From: G965216255 sp965216255
GTDB taxonomy: Bacteria; Bacteroidota; Rhodothermia; Rhodothermales; Bin80
DNA: 64,000 bases
Assembly (NCBI GenBank): GCA_965216255.1
Contig: OZ244148.1
Coordinates: 2,728,001-2,792,000 of the forward strand
Direction of reading: 5' to 3'
A model generated the notes under the pieces. It saw only the letters and a program-made list of their open reading frames with translations, made no database searches and was not told where the DNA came from. Made by a program: the position numbers and the translations under genes. Shown here one piece after another: positions 26,749 to 35,505 of the stretch; positions within the stretch are counted from its first letter, which is position 1; each line of letters starts with the position of its first letter.

Positions 26749-28089
26749 ATGAAACGAACGCTGTTACAACTTTCTGCACTTGCCTGTTTGCTTGCCCCGA
26801 CGGCGGCCACAGCACAGCAGCTTACCGGCATCTGGGTCGGGAACCAGGGCAATTTTGCTGAGAGTAACGGCTCCGTAACATTCTACGACCCCGCAACCGG
26901 GGAGGCCTCCCCAGCGCTGGAGAATTTCGGAACCTTGGTCCAGAGCCTGACACTGCATGATGGCAGGATTTACGTTCTATCCAACACATCGGGCGCAGTC
27001 GACATTCTGGATGCGGCCACGCGCGAGCGCGTGGGGCAAATTCGCGAGGTGAGCAGCCCCCGGTATATGAGCGTAGCCACCGAAGGCAAGGCCTACATCT
27101 CGAACCTGTATGAGTCCACCATAACCGTTGTGGATCTTGCCGCAGAAGTGGTCACTGGTACACTCAGGGTCGGCACTAATCCCGAGGATATCGCCGTCGT
27201 CGCCGGCCGTGCCTACGTTGCCAACTTTGGATTTGGGGGAGATTCCACGCTTTCCGTTATTGATACAGCGGCCGATACGCTGTTGGCCACACTTGACATG
27301 GACTGCGACGGCCCGAGGCACCTTGAAGTAGATCCAGAGGAAGAAGTGTGGGTATTTTGCAGGGGTAACACCGTCTATAATGCCGACTTCACTGAAATTC
27401 TGACCAGAACCAATGGCTCCGTGGTCGTCCTGGATGGCGCCACAGGAGAGGTCGTCACGCGCATTGGCCTTGATTCTCAGACCGGGGCCGCAGCGCTGGG
27501 CCAAGATACGTTTCTTTCCATAGCCACGGAAGAAGCGTTCCTGCTCCACGGCAAGGACGTCCTCGTCTTTTCTACGGCCACCAACGAACTGGTTACGACC
27601 TATTCGCTCGGTGGCGACGAGGACGTCGGGGCACTCGCGTACGACCCTGCCACGGAGCAATTCTACGCGGCGCGCATCATGGACTATGAAACGCCCGGGT
27701 TTGTATCGATTCACGGCCGGCTTGGAGGCCCCATTCTGGCTCGCTTTCCGGCTGGCATCGCCCCGGCCCACATAACATTGCAGCCCGCCAGGGAAATTGT
27801 GGACGCCAAGGAGTCCGTGGAGCCACGGGCTTTTACGCTGGGTACCAATTACCCGAATCCGTTTCGCCGCTCCACCGCGGTACCGTTTTCACTGCGGGCG
27901 TCCGGCCACGTCCGGCTTACAATATACGACGTGCTCGGCCGCGTGGTCGCCACACCGCTTGACGATGCACTCGGCGCCGGCGACCATGTCATCGAATGGC
28001 ATGCGAACCAATCTGGCAGCGGCGTTTACTTCGCGCGCCTGCAAAATGGCGGGCAGGTATCTATGCGGCGCCTGGTCCGGTTGGACTGA
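26749..28089 (+). CDS. Secreted YncE-like beta-propeller with T9SS sorting domain, possible BtuG-like B12-capture protein
   Basis: A 446-residue secreted protein. The signal peptide is MKRTLLQLSALACLLAPTAA. Residues about 25-345 form beta-propeller repeats of the YncE/surface-layer type (GSVTFYDPATGE, STITVVDLAAEVVTGTLRVG, GSVVVLDGATGEVVTRIGL). The C-terminal 80 residues are a T9SS sorting domain: NYPNPFRRSTAVPFSL, VRLTIYDVLGRVV and a final VSMRRLVRLD. It follows btuB by 4 bp under the same cobalamin riboswitch. In Bacteroides, BtuG is a surface beta-propeller that binds B12 and hands it to BtuB; this gene has the matching fold and position, but a T9SS anchor instead of a lipoprotein signal. 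The functional match is inference. Confidence 0.82.
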   Translation: MKRTLLQLSALACLLAPTAATAQQLTGIWVGNQGNFAESNGSVTFYDPATGEASPALENFGTLVQSLTLHDGRIYVLSNTSGAVDILDAATRERVGQIREVSSPRYMSVATEGKAYISNLYESTITVVDLAAEVVTGTLRVGTNPEDIAVVAGRAYVANFGFGGDSTLSVIDTAADTLLATLDMDCDGPRHLEVDPEEEVWVFCRGNTVYNADFTEILTRTNGSVVVLDGATGEVVTRIGLDSQTGAAALGQDTFLSIATEEAFLLHGKDVLVFSTATNELVTTYSLGGDEDVGALAYDPATEQFYAARIMDYETPGFVSIHGRLGGPILARFPAGIAPAHITLQPAREIVDAKESVEPRAFTLGTNYPNPFRRSTAVPFSLRASGHVRLTIYDVLGRVVATPLDDALGAGDHVIEWHANQSGSGVYFARLQNGGQVSMRRLVRLD

Positions 28090-28192
28090 CAGCCGGCCGA
28101 TGCCAGTAGCGCCCACTGTCGGGCAACAATAGCGAAATGCCTTGTGCAGCGGCCACGGATAGCTTATCCTCTGGATAGAAACACAGGCTGGC

Positions 28193-28909
28193 ATGGCAAG
28201 ATCATCGTCTGGCAAGAAAGCCACTAGCGTCCTTATCGTCGACGATGAAGATGACATTCTGGACCTCTTGACGTACAATTTTGAGCGTGCCGGCTATAGC
28301 ACGCAGACGGCCCGTGATGGGTTGGAAGCGCTGGAATCGGCTACGCAGGACGCCCCGGACCTGGTCATTCTCGATGTCATGATGCCCAGGCTGGATGGGC
28401 TTGAGACGTGCCGCCGCTTCCGGCGTGACCCGCGCCTTCGCCATATTCCGATACTGATACTGACAGCCCTCTCGGAAGAGGACGACCATATACGAGGCCT
28501 GGATGTAGGAGCGGACAGCTACCTTCCGAAGACATCTTCCGCGGGCGTTATCGTATCGCAGGCCAAGGCACTGCTCCGCGGCATAGAGAGACAGGAGAAT
28601 GCTCCGTCCCGTCTTGTTATACACGACCTGGAGATAGATCGGGAAAAATACATGGTCTTTCGGCTCCGGGACGGGCATAAATCTGAACTTCGTTTTCCGC
28701 GCAAGGAATTCGAGCTGGTGTATTTTCTGGCCAATCACCCCGGCCGGGTTTTCGACCGTCAGGAGCTGCTTGACCGTGTCTGGGGTCCTAATGTATGTGT
28801 GATGGACCGCACGGTGGATGTTCACGTGCGCAAGATTCGCGAGAAGCTAGGCAACGGATACATCACAACGGTCAAGGGTGTCGGCTACAAGTTTTCCGAG
28901 CGCCCCTGA
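28193..28909 (+). CDS. OmpR/PhoB-family response regulator
   Basis: A two-component regulator of 238 aa. The receiver domain (residues about 12-130) has the acidic pair DDEDD, the phospho-acceptor Asp61 in VILDVMMP, the TAL motif and a lysine in the position of K-P (YLPKTSS, so the usual Pro is missing). The C-terminal winged helix (residues about 140-238) ends with DRTVDVHVRKIREKLG and TVKGVGYKF, typical of PhoB/OmpR DNA binding. The histidine kinase gene starts 48 bp downstream. A phosphate-starvation role (PhoB) is likely by similarity but not shown here: no pst or phoU genes are adjacent. Confidence 0.9.
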   Translation: MARSSSGKKATSVLIVDDEDDILDLLTYNFERAGYSTQTARDGLEALESATQDAPDLVILDVMMPRLDGLETCRRFRRDPRLRHIPILILTALSEEDDHIRGLDVGADSYLPKTSSAGVIVSQAKALLRGIERQENAPSRLVIHDLEIDREKYMVFRLRDGHKSELRFPRKEFELVYFLANHPGRVFDRQELLDRVWGPNVCVMDRTVDVHVRKIREKLGNGYITTVKGVGYKFSERP

Positions 28910-28957
28910 CGGAACCCTTAGCCACCAAGGCGCTCCCTGTAGGGGATTACCCCTGTA

Positions 28958-30013
28958 ATGTCCCGCTACAAGGCACACAGGCTTTCTCTGCGCATAGCCG
29001 CGCGGGTAGCGGCAGCAACACTGGCGGTCGTTGTCATGCTGGCCGTCCTGGGTCGCGGGCTACCGCTTTGGGCTGCAGCCGGTGCCATATTGTTCCTTGG
29101 ACTCTGCACCTATGTCGCCGCATTCCGACTCCTTGCGCCCCGCCTGAGATTGGCGCGCGCCACGCTGAGAAGAATCCACGAATCGGATTTTGAAGACCTG
29201 GATGCCGTGAAAGAAAATGCCGGCAGCGACGAACTGGAAATGCTGATGGCACAGGTATATGACACGGGGCTCGGCGTTGAAAAAAAGATTCGGGAGCTTG
29301 AGCGCCTAGAAGACTACCGCCGCGAATTTCTGGGCAACGTTTCCCACGAACTGAAAACGCCCATCTTCTCCATCCGTGGATTCGCAGAGACACTCCTGGA
29401 CGGGGCGCTCAAAGACAAGAGCGTCCGCCGTTCATTCGTGAAGAAAATCCGGCGCAACGCAGAGCGCTTGGGCAACCTAGCGGAAGACCTTGGCGAGGTG
29501 GCGCGCATAGAAACTGGCGAGTTGGCCATGGCGCTGGAGCCCATTAACCTCCTCCATGTAACCGAGCGGGTAATAGAGTCACTGGAGCCGCTGGCTAAGC
29601 GCAAGCAAGTGGGCATTCGGCACAAGATTCCCGTTGGTTTGCCTCCGGTTACGGGCGACCGTGACCGCATTGGGCAAGTGTTGAGCAATCTTGTAGACAA
29701 CGCCATCAAGTACAACATTGCCGGGGGGCAAGTGGAGATCATCGCACGCCTTTTGCCGACCCGGCGCGTCAAGATCTCCGTAGTGGACGACGGCATCGGA
29801 ATCGCGTCCGAGCACATTTACCGGTTGACCGAACGCTTCTTCCGTGTCGACACAAGCCGGTCCCGCAGCCAGGGCGGCACCGGACTTGGGCTAGCCATCG
29901 TCAAGCATATCTTAGGGGCGCACGGTAGCCGGCTAATAGTCGAAAGTCATCCGAACAGCGGGTCCACCTTTGGCTTCTCCCTGCCGTTAGCCACAGGTCC
30001 TGCATCGGCCTAG
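28958..30013 (+). CDS. Membrane sensor histidine kinase, PhoR-like
   Basis: A 351-residue kinase that should phosphorylate the response regulator just upstream. Two closely spaced membrane helices occupy residues about 13-55, with almost no periplasmic loop between them. A short linker of about 60 residues follows, then the dimerisation/phosphoacceptor motif VSHELKTP (His130). The ATP-binding domain shows NLVDNAIKYN (N box), DDGIGIASEH (G1) and GGTGLGLAIVKHI (G2). With no large sensor domain it resembles PhoR of the phosphate system, which senses through partner proteins. It converges with coaE, overlapping by 4 bp. Confidence 0.9.
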   Translation: MSRYKAHRLSLRIAARVAAATLAVVVMLAVLGRGLPLWAAAGAILFLGLCTYVAAFRLLAPRLRLARATLRRIHESDFEDLDAVKENAGSDELEMLMAQVYDTGLGVEKKIRELERLEDYRREFLGNVSHELKTPIFSIRGFAETLLDGALKDKSVRRSFVKKIRRNAERLGNLAEDLGEVARIETGELAMALEPINLLHVTERVIESLEPLAKRKQVGIRHKIPVGLPPVTGDRDRIGQVLSNLVDNAIKYNIAGGQVEIIARLLPTRRVKISVVDDGIGIASEHIYRLTERFFRVDTSRSRSQGGTGLGLAIVKHILGAHGSRLIVESHPNSGSTFGFSLPLATGPASA

Positions 30014-30630
30014 GTTCCACTGGTAAGGTCCTGAAACAGGCGGTCGATCTGTGCCGCTAGCGCCTCCAGGGACCCGCTGTTGTCAATGATGTAATCGGCA
30101 CGCTCAATCAACGCTTTACGCGGGAGTTGGTGCTCCATACGTTCCCGGACCTGCTTTTCGCTAACGTTGTCCCGCTTCCGCACACGCTCTATGCGGTCAG
30201 TGGCCGAAGCATCCACCACGGCGACGGCATCGAGCAGGCGCTCTCCTCCCGTTTCGAATATCAGGGCAGCCTCGTACACCAATAGAGGCCCACGCGTGCG
30301 CACGCGCATTTCCTCGAAGGCCTCGCGTACCCGCGGATGCACAATGGCATTAAGGAGCGCCAGGCATTCCGGTGCTCCAAATGCCTTCGCGGCAAGAAAA
30401 GCGCGGTTTAGCGTTCCATCTTCCGCATAGCTATTGCCTCCAAATGCTGCGCAGATTTCTGCACGCACATCTTCCCGGTCCTGCATCAGGCGGCGAGCTA
30501 CTACATCCGCATAAAAGACCTTCGCACCGTGGCGCTCCAGATGTTCGCAAACAGTTGTTTTGCCGCTACCGATGCCCCCGGTAACCCCTAGCTTTATTGT
30601 AGTCGGCACGCGTCCTCTTACAGATTCCAC
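30010..30630 (-). CDS. coaE: Dephospho-CoA kinase
   Basis: This enzyme phosphorylates the ribose 3'-OH of dephospho-CoA, the last step of coenzyme A synthesis. The P-loop GVTGGIGSGKTT lies near the N-terminus, followed by the CoaE motifs HPRVREAFEE and LIFETGGERLLDAV and the C-terminal ADYIIDNSGSLEAL. The 206-residue length is normal. The ATG at 30630 overlaps the end of the upstream outer-membrane protein gene by 13 bp, so the genes are probably coupled, along with the HIT gene before them. Confidence 0.94.
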   Translation of the reverse strand: MESVRGRVPTTIKLGVTGGIGSGKTTVCEHLERHGAKVFYADVVARRLMQDREDVRAEICAAFGGNSYAEDGTLNRAFLAAKAFGAPECLALLNAIVHPRVREAFEEMRVRTRGPLLVYEAALIFETGGERLLDAVAVVDASATDRIERVRKRDNVSEKQVRERMEHQLPRKALIERADYIIDNSGSLEALAAQIDRLFQDLTSGT

Positions 30631-32615
30631 AGCACGCTGAGCATGACGTTAGGAATAAGGCGCCGACTGCCCGTTCTGGCCGACTGCCGAATTTGGTGTG
30701 CATTCGACTCCGGCAATGCGCCGAAAATGCGGTAGCGAATACGCTGCATGTTTATCCAACCGTCCACCTTCAAATGGGAGCGCCCCATGACCCAGACGAT
30801 TGTGGTCGTCGGTCCAGACTGCTCAATCAGCCTCCGCCCAGGCCGTGATATCGTCGCTGCCCTACCATCCTCGCGGGTATAGGATACGGTTGCGGCACGA
30901 TCATAATCGGATCGCAGGAAAAGGCGCCAGCCAACATCGGCTATTACGTTTCGTCCCGATTGCACGTGAACCCATGCCCGGTAGGTCCGAAGCGTGTCGA
31001 AGGGAATCTCGGCGAACGAATTCCAGAGCAGACGCCCCAAATGCAGGTCCGCATAACTGGCCGTTGCCAAGATGCGTAGGTCACCAACAAGACGCTGGTC
31101 CAACTCAGCCTCGAACCGTAGCTCGCGGGCCGACTGATCGGTCGGCCGACGGCCCGGGAGTTGAAAATCATCCACTGTGTATGTCGCGCGCACTTCGCTG
31201 GCAAAGCGCATATCCGTATCAGCCGAAGGACGCCAGCCGAAGGACGGCCGCAGACGCAATGTGCGCTGGATGCTGCTCTCTGCAGACCGCTCTGCCTTCA
31301 AGTATACGGCATGATAATAGGATCCAAACACCTTTAAGTCCATACGTAGGGTTTGGCTTAGCGCCAGTTGTAGGCCCAATTCACCGTTGTGATACACCTC
31401 GTCCCGGTCGTCCTGGTTGATCCCGGGCGTATCGTGCCGCACGATGCGAGAGGTAGCCACTGCGGAACCCGTAAGGCGTTGCAGAAGCGAGGCCCGGAGC
31501 GCGGCACTCAGACCAAAGGCTCCCTCATCATAGTCTGCCTGCGCAAGTAGAGCCGTCTTCTGCGCAGCCTCAAGAGGCGGCAACGCGTCCCGGTTGGCAA
31601 GGCGGCGCACCTCCGCGGCAGCTCCCGCCTCCACGGACACACGTGCCATCAATTCAGGCTTTTCGTACACCAGACCCAAATCGGCGTCCAATGCCCGCCG
31701 GCTGAAGTCGGTTTCGAAGAATAGCGTCGCCTCCGGGGAATGATGCGTCCGAATGCGCCGGCTGTTAACACCTACGTCTGCCTGTCCCAGCAGGCGCAAG
31801 CCCCGAAAGAGAGGAGCCTCCAATTGCATGTGCACATCTAGCGTGTCGCTGGTGGTAGCTTCTACGGCCTCCGGCGGCAGGCCGGTGCCCGCGGTCCGAT
31901 TAAGGAAGGACGCCGCCTGATACGTGTCTCGGCGACGGCTGGACATACGCAGGCTCGTACGTAGCCGGGCGCTTCCAAACTGGCGCCCTACGCTACCCCC
32001 TAGCGCAATGCTGTGTCCGCGTCGCGGACGAATGAACTGCCAAGTACTCTCGCCTCCCAGTTCGATGCGATACCCGCCTATGTCCCGCTCGGCGAGATGC
32101 CAGCGCCCGCCGACCGCCGGTCCGACGTCCAGCCGGGGAGTACCGGCACCGGGCCTGCGATCCCACGCTACTCCCAAGACTGGTTCTATCAGAATAGTAT
32201 CGTCAGGTCTGACGCGAATGCCGCCGTAGACATCCTGGCTAAATACGCGGCTCAGACCAAACCATGCGGTGCGTCCGTTCAGGCCCACTGCCGCGCGTCT
32301 TCCCAGTGGACGCTCGGCGTCAATCGTCACCAAGTTCTCATCACGGAAATGCAACCGATCGTCAAAGCGAAGGAAGGCATCAGACAGGAAGCGATTGTCT
32401 ATGGCCACCTGCCAGCGCGCCACACGCATAGACACTGCGGCTGCCGACGTCCACCGAAAGCGACTTACTTCACGCTGGAAGCCGTTAGCAACTTGCAAAG
32501 AGGACTGCGCATGCGCCGCTACCGCGCCAAGAGCCAAGAGCAGCCAAGCACACAGCGTCACGAAGCCGGCCCCACGTGCGGCGGCGCAACCGTGCGCTCT
32601 CAGCCCGGCGGCCAT
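30618..32615 (-). CDS. Predicted outer-membrane beta-barrel protein, unknown function
   Basis: I do not recognise a named family. The 665-residue protein starts with a long signal peptide (GAGFVTLCAWLLLALGAVAA followed by HAQ). The rest alternates short beta-strand-like segments with polar turns (RFRWTSAAAVSMRVARWQVA, YRIELGGESTWQF, ARLRTSLRMSS). It ends IPNVMLSVLWNL, with aromatic/hydrophobic alternation as in a closing barrel strand. The start overlaps the HIT gene by 16 bp and the stop overlaps coaE by 13 bp, so the three genes form a tight HIT-barrel-coaE operon. Confidence 0.7.
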   Translation of the reverse strand: MAAGLRAHGCAAARGAGFVTLCAWLLLALGAVAAHAQSSLQVANGFQREVSRFRWTSAAAVSMRVARWQVAIDNRFLSDAFLRFDDRLHFRDENLVTIDAERPLGRRAAVGLNGRTAWFGLSRVFSQDVYGGIRVRPDDTILIEPVLGVAWDRRPGAGTPRLDVGPAVGGRWHLAERDIGGYRIELGGESTWQFIRPRRGHSIALGGSVGRQFGSARLRTSLRMSSRRRDTYQAASFLNRTAGTGLPPEAVEATTSDTLDVHMQLEAPLFRGLRLLGQADVGVNSRRIRTHHSPEATLFFETDFSRRALDADLGLVYEKPELMARVSVEAGAAAEVRRLANRDALPPLEAAQKTALLAQADYDEGAFGLSAALRASLLQRLTGSAVATSRIVRHDTPGINQDDRDEVYHNGELGLQLALSQTLRMDLKVFGSYYHAVYLKAERSAESSIQRTLRLRPSFGWRPSADTDMRFASEVRATYTVDDFQLPGRRPTDQSARELRFEAELDQRLVGDLRILATASYADLHLGRLLWNSFAEIPFDTLRTYRAWVHVQSGRNVIADVGWRLFLRSDYDRAATVSYTREDGRAATISRPGRRLIEQSGPTTTIVWVMGRSHLKVDGWINMQRIRYRIFGALPESNAHQIRQSARTGSRRLIPNVMLSVLWNL

Positions 32616-32944
32616 TCCATTTTCCGCCCGCCTATTACATGCACATGCAGGTGATCCACACTTTGGCCGCCGTCCGCACCCGTATTGATCACAATACGAT
32701 AGCCTTCCCGCAGTCCCTTAGCTGAAGCTATGCGGCGTGCAGTAAACAGTAAATGACCCAACAACCGCTCCTCGCCGTCCGGGACCGCATCCATTGAAGC
32801 AAAAGGCTTGCGCGGAACTACCAACACATGAACTGGGGCCTGCGGAGCAATATCCGTAAACGCTACGCAGAGCGGGTCTTCGTGCACCACAACGGCCGCA
32901 ATCTCACGGTCAATGATGCGCTCGAACAGCGTTTTCCCGGCCAT
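32600..32944 (-). CDS. HIT family hydrolase (HINT-like)
   Basis: A small histidine-triad protein of 114 aa. Its catalytic motif HLHVHVIGG is near the C-terminus, and the N-terminus MAGKTLFERIIDREI matches HinT-type purine-nucleoside phosphoramidases. VHVLVVPRKPFASM is the typical core strand. The frame is open upstream to 33034, but I start at 32944, where family homology begins. The gene heads an operon with the barrel protein and coaE and is divergent from the PTPS gene. Confidence 0.92.
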   Translation of the reverse strand: MAGKTLFERIIDREIAAVVVHEDPLCVAFTDIAPQAPVHVLVVPRKPFASMDAVPDGEERLLGHLLFTARRIASAKGLREGYRIVINTGADGGQSVDHLHVHVIGGRKMEWPPG

Positions 32945-33026
32945 GGGGCAGATAGTGACTCCTTTCGCGCTGAACAATCGCTGGGGCATATCGTTCCAGC
33001 GGCTGTTCGTTTGGCTCCCGGCGCAT

Positions 33027-33440
33027 ATGCCCACCGTATTCGTGACCCGAAGGGCCTATTTCAATGCTGCGCATCGCTTGCATAATCCTGAAAAATCTGA
33101 CGCGTGGAACGAGGCTACTTTCGGCAAATGCAACAATATCAACTGGCACGGGCATAATTACTTGCTGGAAGTCACCGTTGCCGGCGAGCCGGCGGCAGAT
33201 ACCGGCTACGTGATTGACCTGGCCGTACTAGGGCAGATCATCCAGGCTAGAATTGTCGACAAGGTGGACCACAAGAACCTGAACGTCGACGTAGTCTTTA
33301 TGCGCGGCCTGCTGCCCTCCACGGAAAACCTCGTCGTCGCCTTCTGGCGCGAGTTGGAGTCCTCGCTGCCTAGCGGACGGCTCCACCGCATACGCCTCTG
33401 CGAGACAGAGCGCAACTGGGCAGAGTACTTCGGTTCGTAG
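33027..33440 (+). CDS. 6-pyruvoyl-tetrahydropterin synthase / 6-carboxytetrahydropterin synthase (PTPS/QueD) family
   Basis: A T-fold pterin enzyme of 137 aa. Zinc ligands are in FNAAHRL and HGHNY, and the catalytic cysteine lies in FGKCNNINWHGHNY; KVDHKNLN and a C-terminal ETERNWAEY follow. The FGKCNN form resembles PTPS-type proteins more than classical QueD, but bacterial members may make 6-carboxytetrahydropterin for queuosine or other pterins. folE, which supplies the substrate dihydroneopterin triphosphate, starts 22 bp downstream, strongly supporting a joint pathway. No queC/queE genes are in the window. Confidence 0.88.
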   Translation: MPTVFVTRRAYFNAAHRLHNPEKSDAWNEATFGKCNNINWHGHNYLLEVTVAGEPAADTGYVIDLAVLGQIIQARIVDKVDHKNLNVDVVFMRGLLPSTENLVVAFWRELESSLPSGRLHRIRLCETERNWAEYFGS

Positions 33441-33462
33441 CAACACGTTGCGGGTACAACCC

Positions 33463-34107
33463 ATGAAGCGGGCAACAGCCATCGACATTGAAATGGGGAA
33501 GGGTTCAGACGAAGCCGTATCTCGACGCATAGGTGCCTATTCCGAAACGGTGACCCGAGATATAGCCGTTCACGTGCGCGCAATGCTGGATAAGCTTGGG
33601 GAAGACCCGAACCGCGATGGCCTTGCCAAAACACCCATGCGCGTTGCCAAGGCATATCAATTCCTGCTGCAAGGATACCAAGCAGATCCCGGGGCCCTTC
33701 TCGAGAGCGCCATCTTTGAAGGTGCCTACAACGAGATGATCCTCGTCAAGAACATTGAGACCTTCAGTCTGTGTGAGCACCACCTGCTGCCGTTTATCGG
33801 GAAGACCCACGTCGCCTACATACCTGCCGGAAGAATAGTGGGGCTAAGCAAGATTCCCAGGGTGGTGGAAGCTTTCGCACGTCGCCTCCAGGTGCAGGAG
33901 CGCCTCACCATCCAGATCCGCGATGCCATACAAGAAGTCTTGACACCGCACGGCGTGGCGGTGGTCATTGAGGCAAGTCACCTGTGCATGGTCATGCGTG
34001 GAGTCCAGAAGCAGCACTCACTTACGACCACCAGTGCTATGAGCGGCGAATTTCTGGCCAGCCCTACGACGCGCGCTGAATGCCTGCGCCTTATGCAGGG
34101 CGGCTAA
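33463..34107 (+). CDS. folE: GTP cyclohydrolase I
   Basis: This enzyme converts GTP to 7,8-dihydroneopterin triphosphate, the entry to folate and other pterins. The 214-residue protein has the zinc and active-site motif SLCEHHLLPFIGKTHVAYIP, the RGVQKQHSLTTTSAM region and a second Cys in EASHLCMVMRGV. GLSKIPRVVEAFARRLQVQE is the usual signature. Start chosen at 33463 (MKRATAI); an ATG-like alternative at 33448 adds five residues. It lies just after the PTPS gene and overlaps yqgE (convergent) by 4 bp. Confidence 0.96.
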   Translation: MKRATAIDIEMGKGSDEAVSRRIGAYSETVTRDIAVHVRAMLDKLGEDPNRDGLAKTPMRVAKAYQFLLQGYQADPGALLESAIFEGAYNEMILVKNIETFSLCEHHLLPFIGKTHVAYIPAGRIVGLSKIPRVVEAFARRLQVQERLTIQIRDAIQEVLTPHGVAVVIEASHLCMVMRGVQKQHSLTTTSAMSGEFLASPTTRAECLRLMQGG

Positions 34108-34649
34108 TTCACGCGTGGGTGGTCCGGGAAGTTAACTAGGAGGGCATATTCGCCGCCCATGCGACGCAGTGCAGTGCGCCACAGGCCCTTTGGATCGGAT
34201 GGAAACACAAGGGCAACTTCGGCCTGCGCCAGGAACCAGCCACCGGCCTGGATTTCCGCTTCAAGCTGGCCTGCGGACCACCCCGCGTAACCCAAGAAAA
34301 ATCGAAGTTTTCGCTTGGAGGTAAGCTCCGATTCGATAAGCAGCCGTACGGCGTCAAAATCGCCGCCCCAGTAAACTCCCGCCGTCACCTCTATGGAGCC
34401 TGTCACCGCGTCTCCGTGGCGGTGCAGGAAGTGCAACGTATCCCGCTGGACCGGGCCACCCATGGACACCTGATCCCCGCCCTTGAGCCCTTCGAGTATA
34501 TCGGACAGATCAACGGGCAAAGGGCGATTGAGGACAAGCCCAAAGCTGCCGTCGGCTCTATGCTCGCACAAGAGTACTACAGAACGGGAAAAGTTAGAAT
34601 CGCGCACCATGGGAGGTGCAATCAGAAGGGTGCCCGCAGCAGGAATCAT
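34104..34649 (-). CDS. yqgE: YqgE/AlgH (UPF0301) family protein
   Basis: A conserved cytoplasmic protein of 181 aa with the family's N-terminal signature GTLLIAPPMVRDSNFSRSVV and LCEHRADGSFGLVLNRPL, plus a middle FLGYAGWSAGQLEAEI. Its biochemical role is not settled; an AlgH regulatory function in Pseudomonas was proposed. It starts 3 bp after the stop of the upstream hypothetical gene, so both are in one operon, and it converges with folE. Confidence 0.92.
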   Translation of the reverse strand: MIPAAGTLLIAPPMVRDSNFSRSVVLLCEHRADGSFGLVLNRPLPVDLSDILEGLKGGDQVSMGGPVQRDTLHFLHRHGDAVTGSIEVTAGVYWGGDFDAVRLLIESELTSKRKLRFFLGYAGWSAGQLEAEIQAGGWFLAQAEVALVFPSDPKGLWRTALRRMGGEYALLVNFPDHPRVN

Positions 34650-34652
34650 GGC

Positions 34653-35081
34653 TTATGATGGGGTATCTTCTTCCAGCAGGGCTCGAAGTGCGCCGCACCA
34701 CCAGTCGGCGTTACGCGTGATAGTTGTCACGGTTATAGCATTAAATTGAGGAAGCAACTCCAGCAATACCGGCGGCACCTTCTCCCACTGCTCTGCCCGT
34801 ACAAGACGCTCCAGCTTTTCCGCTATTACGCGGCTCCAGCGCCAGCTCTCCCGCAGGCCCTCTGCCTTCTTCCAGTACCGGCGTTCGTCCCAGGCATGCG
34901 CACTCTCGTCAATCGTACGATAGATGCCCCGAAGATTGAAGATCACAAAGGCCGTCATATCATGGGCTTCGACATCGAATTTGCTTCGCAAGGCCAACAG
35001 CCGAAGCACCTCTGCGCAAGAGCGCATGTGTGCGTGCCGCGTCTTCGCGGGCGTTTCTCCCGTCTTTATAAGACGTACCAT
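34653..35081 (-). CDS. Conserved-looking hypothetical protein, 142 aa
   Basis: I do not recognise this protein. Starting MVRLIKTGETPAKTRHAHMR, it is mostly helical with an aromatic/charged middle (SAHAWDERRYWKKAEGLRES) and no signal peptide or membrane segment. Its position 3 bp ahead of yqgE suggests cotranscription. I prefer the ATG at 35081 over the in-frame ATG at 35102. Confidence 0.65.
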   Translation of the reverse strand: MVRLIKTGETPAKTRHAHMRSCAEVLRLLALRSKFDVEAHDMTAFVIFNLRGIYRTIDESAHAWDERRYWKKAEGLRESWRWSRVIAEKLERLVRAEQWEKVPPVLLELLPQFNAITVTTITRNADWWCGALRALLEEDTPS

Positions 35082-35505
35082 GGATCGTGTGCCGTTAGTC
35101 AAGGTAGCTTATTCCGGGCAAGCGGCCGTGACTGATCCAATGTGTGCCTTCGAACCCGAAGTTAGTAGCGCAGCGAGCCGCCGGGTTAGACGAGAGTCTT
35201 CGCGCCTCCACCGCTTTGGCATGTCCTAGTGCCGTTCAACTGCGATCTCATGCGGCAGGTGCCAGCTAGTAACAAAGGTGTTCCAAGTGGGCTCTCTGGG
35301 AGTTACCCATTACCTCCTGCTGGTGGGGTCTCCAAATGGCCAGCATTCCGCCGGATAGCCTACATCTAGACCCGTCGTCACGCCATTTTAGCCGCATGTT
35401 CCACGGGGACCACACGCTGCAGACTGGCACCAGCCTGGGCTTGCTGGAGGCCCCCTCCAGAAGGTGCACTTCGATTGCGCAAGGCGGCAAAACAGGAGCA
35501 GACAC
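35082..35505. other. Gene-free stretch
   Basis: About 420 bp between the start of the hypothetical gene and the end of the T9SS metallopeptidase gene, both on the minus strand. It should carry the promoter of the yqgE operon, but I see no clear -35/-10 pair. No tRNA or repeat stands out. Short open frames have no family character. Confidence 0.4.

Noticed and set aside
35145..35175. Possible tRNA T-arm-like ttcgaaccc
   Set aside because: No matching acceptor, D or anticodon stems around it.
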